A DNA stretch of 64,000 nucleotides from an uncultured Cellvibrio sp. (lineage in GTDB: Bacteria; Pseudomonadota; Gammaproteobacteria; Pseudomonadales; Cellvibrionaceae). Both the position numbers and the translations under genes were made by a program. Positions within the stretch are counted from its first letter, which is position 1; each line of letters opens with the position of its first letter. Of this stretch, positions 59,161-64,000 are shown in pieces. The notes beneath the pieces were generated by a model. That model was not told the origin of the DNA. It was given only the letters and a program-made list of their open reading frames with translations, and did no database searches. The stretch covers positions 186,001 through 250,000 of the forward strand of contig CALFXJ010000006.1 of assembly GCA_937958105.1 (NCBI GenBank), in the 5' to 3' direction.

Positions 59161-59453
59161 GGGTAGGGATCACCTTTTTACTATTGTTCGATACGGTTAT
59201 TGATTGCCAGACGCATCGCCGGAGTGGCGGATTGTCTCGAGGTCGATTCATGCGACGCTGGATAGACATGCCATAGTGATGGCAGTTCCACGATTTTTCA
59301 ACGGCTTACGTGACCTGGTTCAGTTAATTCTGAAGTTCTCGCCCAATCCATCCCCTGCGCCGGCAGCGTGCAAATTTAACCGCGCTTTTGCGGTCCCATA
59401 CACGTGGTTATTTTTTGCCCGTGATTATTTCGTGGACTTGCCGGGAGGTGTCT

Positions 59454-62400
59454 GTGGACAGACGATTAACCAATACACAGGATTTCGACACATTTTTTCA
59501 AGAGCTGCGGGACTATGCCGCACAGCAGTTATCCCCTATCGAAGAGCAGGCGCTGCTCACCTTTGCCGGCCAGTATTTCGAGCGTTATCCGCTGGAGGAA
59601 CTGGCCGGACGATATCTGAGCGACGTCTTTGGTGCAGTGCATCAGTTCTGGCGGTTCATTCAGGAATACGACCGCAGGGCGCCAAAAATCCGCGCCTTCA
59701 ATCCCAATCTTGAAGAAGACGGCTGGGTATGTCCCTACACCCTGCTGGTGGTATTGCAGCGCGATATGCCGTTCCTGGTGGATTCCATCCGCATTGAACT
59801 CAACCGGCGCAGCATCGCTATCCACGCAATCAAGAGTACCGTGGTCGCCGTCAAACGGGATTCACACGGGCACCTGCAGACGCTCGCCCATCGCACCCGG
59901 GGCGATCAGGATGATCTGGAAAATGAAGCACTGATCGTGCTGGAGATCAGCCTGCGTACCGAAGAGCAGACCTTGCACGATCTGGTCATGGGCATTGATT
60001 CGGTTCTGGCGGAAGTCGATGTGGTCGTGGCCGACTATCAACCCTTGATAGAGTGCGCGCTGGAAGCGGAAGAAAACCTGAGTCTTGCACCCAAGGGAGT
60101 CGCGGCGGCCCAGGTGGAAGAGAGTCAGGCCTTCCTGCGCTGGATTGTGGATCACCATTTCACTTTTCTCGGTTATGCCGAATATGAATTCGGCGAGGAA
60201 GACGGCGTGAAACTGCTGCGCGAGCGGGTGGAAAAGCGCCTGGGAATCTTCGGCCTGAAAGGCGGTGGACCGAATGTCAGTGATGTGGAGCACTTCAACA
60301 GCGGCATGGCACGTTTTCATCTGGCGCCCCAGGTGCTGACATTTTCCAAATCCTCAGTGCGTTCGCGGGTGCATCGCCAGGCTTACTCGGATTACATCGT
60401 GGTGAAGCGATTCAACGCTGCCGGAGAAATCTGCGGAGAGGCTCGTTTTCTCGGGTTGTACACCTCCAATGTCTACTCCATGAGCCCGCGGCAGATTCCT
60501 CTCATCAATATCAAGGTGGCAAAGGTTTTTGAACGCAGCGAATTGGACCCGGCGAGTCACGACGGTAAAGCACTGCAACAGATTCTCGACAACTTTCCCC
60601 GCGATGAATTATTTCTCAGTACCAGCGCCGAGCTGTATGAACTGGTCACCGGAGTGGCCCAGATCAACGAGCGCTACATGGTGCGCCTGTTCATGCGCAG
60701 AGATCTCTACGGAAAATTTGTAACCTGCCTGGTGTATGTGCCACGCGATGTTTTTACTACCCGTTTGCGCTTGAAGATCCAGCGGGTGATTGGTGAAGCG
60801 CTGAATACGGACGAGTGTGAATTCACCACCTGGTTTTCTGAATCAATCCTCGCCCGGGTGCATCTTGTATTTAAAGTAGATCCGGATCGCGCGCTGGATT
60901 ACGACCAGCAGGCCTTACAGGACCGTATCGTCGCGCTCACCCGCTCCTGGGATGACAACCTGCAGGATGCCCTGCTCGACGCCCATGGCGAGGAAAAAGC
61001 GCTGGAAATTTTCCAGCAGTATCGCGAGGCATTTTCTTCAGCTTATCAGGAAGCCTACGACTCCCGCACTGCCGTGCACGACATCGGCGCTATTGGCGGC
61101 CTGCATGATGCCACGGATATTGCCATGAGCTTTTATCAACCGGCAGGTGCGGAAGACCATATCCTGCGCTTCAGGGTTTTCCACCTCGATAAACCGCTGG
61201 AACTGTCAGATGTCATCCCCATCCTCGAGCACATGGGATTGCGGGTGATTACTGAAAATCCTTATGAAATTCATCGTCGCGACGGGGCGGCTATCTGGCT
61301 GCACGATTTCACCCTGTCACACAGTTTGCCCGAAGCGGTTGACGTTCACGCCGTCAGAAAAAGTTTTCAGGAAGCCTTTGCCGCTATCTGGTATCGCCGC
61401 ACGGACAACGATGCGTTTAATCGTTTAATTCTGTGCGCGCGTCTCAACTGGCGTGAGGTGATGTTGTTCCGTGCCTACGCAGCCTACATGCGTCAGACTC
61501 TGTTTAATGCCACAGAAAATTACATTGCGAATACACTTGTCAATCAGGTGGCCGTTACGCGCAATCTGATCGCCCTGTTCAAGGCAAAATTTGATCCGCG
61601 ACTTAACGAAGGACGCGATTCTACGGAGCGCATCGAACGCCTGCGCAGCAAAATATTGGAAGAACTGGACAGTGTGACCAATCTGAATGAAGACCGCATC
61701 CTGCGTCGGTTCCTGGCAATGTTTGATGCAACCTTGCGCACCAATTATTTCCAGCATACGGCGCAGGGTACTGAGAAAGATTATCTCTCGCTGAAGCTCA
61801 GCCCTCGGCAGATTCCGGACATTCCGGCACCGCGGCCGCTGTACGAAATTTTTGTCTATTCGCCCCGCATGGAAGGCGTCCACCTGCGCGGCGGCAAGGT
61901 CGCCCGCGGAGGCCTGCGCTGGTCCGAACGACTGCCGGATTACCGCACGGAGGTGCTTGGTCTGGTAAAAGCACAGCAGGTGAAGAACGCCGTTATCGTC
62001 CCCAACGGAGCCAAGGGCGGCTTTGTCTGTAAACAGATTCCCGCCGGCGCGACCCGCGACGAGGTACAACAGGAAGGCATTGCGTGCTACACGATGTTTA
62101 TCCGCGGTCTGCTGGATATTACCGACAACCTGCGCGCTGGTGAGGTGATCAAGCCGGAGCATGTCTTGTGTTTCGATCAGGATGATCCCTATCTCGTCGT
62201 TGCCGCCGATAAGGGCACGGCACGTTTTTCTGACATCGCGAACAGTATATCTGCCGAATACGGCTTCTGGCTGGGCGATGCATTCGCGTCTGGTGGCAGT
62301 CAGGGTTACGACCATAAAGCCATGGGCATTACCGCGCGCGGAGCCTGGATTGCTGTGCAACGACATTTCAAAGAAAAAGGTATCAACATTCAGGAGCAGG

Positions 62401-64000
62401 ATTTCACGGTCGTCGGCATTGGTGATATGGCGGGTGACGTCTTCGGCAACGGCATGATGTTATCGCCTCATATCTGCCTCGTGGGAGCCTTCAATCACCA
62501 GCACATCTTTATCGATCCACATCCCGATGCAAAACGCAGTCTGCAGGAACGGCAGCGCCTGTTCCGCCTGCCGCGCTCCACCTGGATGGATTATGACAAG
62601 GACCTGATCAGCAGGGGCGGCGGTGTTTTTTCCCGCGATGCAAAATCCATCACTATCACACCGGAGATGAAGACCGTATTGGGAATCGAGGGCGATGCGC
62701 TCACACCTAACGAACTGATTCACGCGCTGTTGCAGGCGCCGGTAGATCTGCTGTGGAATGGCGGCATAGGTACCTATGTGAAATCTTCCACGGAAAGCCA
62801 CAGCGATGTGGGCGATAAGGCCAACGATATGGTGCGGGTCAACGGCAAGGAGTTGCGCTGCAAGGTCGTGGGTGAAGGCGGTAATCTCGGCATGACCCAG
62901 CTGGGCCGCGTTGAATACTGCCTGAATGGTGGAGTCTGCAACACCGACTTTATCGACAATGCGGGCGGCGTGGATTGTTCGGATCATGAAGTCAACATCA
63001 AAATTTTATTGAATGATGTGGTGGCGAACGGCGATCTGACAGAGAAACAGCGCAATCAGCTGCTCATGGATATGACGGAATCTGTGGCTCAGCTGGTGCT
63101 GCACAATAATTACCGCCAGACCCAGGCAATCAGCATCGCCCAGGCGGATGCGATTAAACGGGGCGCCGAATATCGACGGTTTATGAGCAAGCTGCAGGCA
63201 GCGGGGCGGCTGGATCGTGCCCTGGAATTTTTACCCGATGATGACAGCCTGATAGAGCGGCAGTCTCATGGACAGGGGCTGACGCGGCCTGAGCTGGCGA
63301 TCCTGATCTCTTATGCCAAGGCGACGCTCAAGGAAGATCTGGCCGAGACAGATATTGCTGATGATCCATATATCGCTGGATTTATTGAAGGCGCTGTGCC
63401 ACCGGAGATAGTGAAAAATTTCAGAGAACCTTTGTACCAGCATCGCCTGCGCCGCGAAATCATCGCCACCCAGATTGCCAACGACATTGTGAACAACATG
63501 GGCATCAGCTTTGCGCATCGGCTGATGGAATCTACCGGGGCTGGTGTTGGCGAGGTGGCGGCGGCTTACATTACGGCCCGCAATATTTTTCAACTGGACA
63601 GCTATTGGCGCGAACTCGAGCAACTCGACTACCAGATACCGGCTGCGCTGCAGATCGAATTGATGATCAAGATGATGCGCCGCGTTCGCCGGGCGACGCG
63701 CTGGTTCCTGCGCAATCGTCGCGACCATCTGGAGCCGGGACGGGAGGTGGAAACCTTCCGTCAGGGCGTTCAGGACATTGGCCAGCACTTGGCGCAGCTG
63801 CTGCGCGGTCAATCACTGGTTGACTGGCAGGCGCGCTGCGCCTATCTCGAGGAACAGGGTTTACCCGAGGTGCTGGCCGCACGGGCAGCCATGCCCGGTT
63901 ATCTGTTCTCAGGTTTAAGTGTGGTAGATGCCGCGCGTGCTAACGATGCCGACGTGCTGGCAGTAGCGGATCTTTATGCGACGCTGGGTGAGCATCTGCA
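59454..64000 (+). CDS. gdhB: NAD-dependent glutamate dehydrogenase, large type, cut by the right edge
   Basis: 1515 codons are visible and run off the window; the family is about 1600 residues, so roughly the last 100 are missing. It oxidises glutamate to 2-oxoglutarate and ammonia with NAD. N-terminal ACT-like regions (about 60-450: CPYTLLVVLQRDMPFLVDSI, HHFTFLGYAEYEF) precede the catalytic domain with ARGGLRWSERLPDYRTEVLG, PNGAKGGFVCKQIP (K854 region), and the NAD site GIGDMAGDVFGNGMML. The GTG at 59454 is chosen as start because GGGAGG at 59443-59448 lies 5 nt upstream. Divergent from the moxR operon across 293 nt. Confidence 0.95.
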   Translation, partial: MDRRLTNTQDFDTFFQELRDYAAQQLSPIEEQALLTFAGQYFERYPLEELAGRYLSDVFGAVHQFWRFIQEYDRRAPKIRAFNPNLEEDGWVCPYTLLVVLQRDMPFLVDSIRIELNRRSIAIHAIKSTVVAVKRDSHGHLQTLAHRTRGDQDDLENEALIVLEISLRTEEQTLHDLVMGIDSVLAEVDVVVADYQPLIECALEAEENLSLAPKGVAAAQVEESQAFLRWIVDHHFTFLGYAEYEFGEEDGVKLLRERVEKRLGIFGLKGGGPNVSDVEHFNSGMARFHLAPQVLTFSKSSVRSRVHRQAYSDYIVVKRFNAAGEICGEARFLGLYTSNVYSMSPRQIPLINIKVAKVFERSELDPASHDGKALQQILDNFPRDELFLSTSAELYELVTGVAQINERYMVRLFMRRDLYGKFVTCLVYVPRDVFTTRLRLKIQRVIGEALNTDECEFTTWFSESILARVHLVFKVDPDRALDYDQQALQDRIVALTRSWDDNLQDALLDAHGEEKALEIFQQYREAFSSAYQEAYDSRTAVHDIGAIGGLHDATDIAMSFYQPAGAEDHILRFRVFHLDKPLELSDVIPILEHMGLRVITENPYEIHRRDGAAIWLHDFTLSHSLPEAVDVHAVRKSFQEAFAAIWYRRTDNDAFNRLILCARLNWREVMLFRAYAAYMRQTLFNATENYIANTLVNQVAVTRNLIALFKAKFDPRLNEGRDSTERIERLRSKILEELDSVTNLNEDRILRRFLAMFDATLRTNYFQHTAQGTEKDYLSLKLSPRQIPDIPAPRPLYEIFVYSPRMEGVHLRGGKVARGGLRWSERLPDYRTEVLGLVKAQQVKNAVIVPNGAKGGFVCKQIPAGATRDEVQQEGIACYTMFIRGLLDITDNLRAGEVIKPEHVLCFDQDDPYLVVAADKGTARFSDIANSISAEYGFWLGDAFASGGSQGYDHKAMGITARGAWIAVQRHFKEKGINIQEQDFTVVGIGDMAGDVFGNGMMLSPHICLVGAFNHQHIFIDPHPDAKRSLQERQRLFRLPRSTWMDYDKDLISRGGGVFSRDAKSITITPEMKTVLGIEGDALTPNELIHALLQAPVDLLWNGGIGTYVKSSTESHSDVGDKANDMVRVNGKELRCKVVGEGGNLGMTQLGRVEYCLNGGVCNTDFIDNAGGVDCSDHEVNIKILLNDVVANGDLTEKQRNQLLMDMTESVAQLVLHNNYRQTQAISIAQADAIKRGAEYRRFMSKLQAAGRLDRALEFLPDDDSLIERQSHGQGLTRPELAILISYAKATLKEDLAETDIADDPYIAGFIEGAVPPEIVKNFREPLYQHRLRREIIATQIANDIVNNMGISFAHRLMESTGAGVGEVAAAYITARNIFQLDSYWRELEQLDYQIPAALQIELMIKMMRRVRRATRWFLRNRRDHLEPGREVETFRQGVQDIGQHLAQLLRGQSLVDWQARCAYLEEQGLPEVLAARAAMPGYLFSGLSVVDAARANDADVLAVADLYATLGEHL

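Noticed and set aside
61425..62366. 313-codon minus-strand ORF inside the glutamate dehydrogenase
   Set aside because: The plus-strand frame is a continuous, well-recognised dehydrogenase; this is a codon-bias shadow.

Overview
The window reads as a chromosomal segment of a gammaproteobacterium. Polyserine linkers in secreted proteins (a Tat-exported PhoX-like protein and a beta-helix/ricin-B protein) and an alternative carboxyspermidine-type polyamine route suggest a Cellvibrionaceae-like organism. That placement is inference from gene style, not a measured phylogeny. Almost all of the DNA is densely packed housekeeping genes. I see no prophage, CRISPR array, insertion sequence or obvious genomic island.

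Left part (1-25.3 kb): a truncated phoX-like gene; an AEC transporter; a GGDEF cyclase; a MocR regulator divergent from a phzF/class IV aminotransferase pair; a DUF72 protein; purU; rnz; a small membrane protein; a MATE pump; a polyamine block (speA, carboxy(nor)spermidine dehydrogenase, nspC); a periplasmic binding protein; an ergothioneine pair (egtB-egtD); guaD; a DJ-1/PfpI protein; aroG; and a YciI-like protein. The intergenic DNA here carries at least eleven full or nearly full copies of a REP-like palindrome (arms GTAGGTCGGATTA and GTAATCCGAC), plus half copies. I found none after 25.3 kb.

Middle (25.3-46 kb): a two-gene helicase/nuclease operon (UvrD/RecB-like plus an AddB-like PD-(D/E)XK protein), murI, a TPR protein, rmuC-DUF2489, trmA, a lipoprotein, an orphan PAS histidine kinase, tRNA-Val(TAC) and tRNA-Asp(GTC) with a clear promoter and terminator, a 27-codon very acidic micro-ORF, a coiled-coil protein with a Cys/His tail, a D-cysteine desulfhydrase-like enzyme, a double cNMP-binding/rhodanese fusion, DUF1853, and the secreted beta-helix/ricin-B protein.

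Right part (46-64 kb): nadK, a metallophosphatase, a rhomboid protease, a YeaC-like protein and pepN on the plus strand. Convergent to these is a MoxR-DUF58-DUF4381-BatA-BatB/C-BatD operon on the minus strand. The start of a giant NAD-dependent glutamate dehydrogenase is cut by the right edge. From memory, this order resembles a conserved block in Pseudomonas.

No unmistakable new defence or mobile system is visible. The most interesting leads are the speA leader (a 41-codon ORF ending inside a UUCG hairpin with a T-run), the acidic micro-ORF next to the tRNAs, the AddB-like nuclease that lacks most of the expected Fe-S cysteines, the cNMP/rhodanese fusion, and the uneven REP family, including one copy that supplies the end of a coding sequence.
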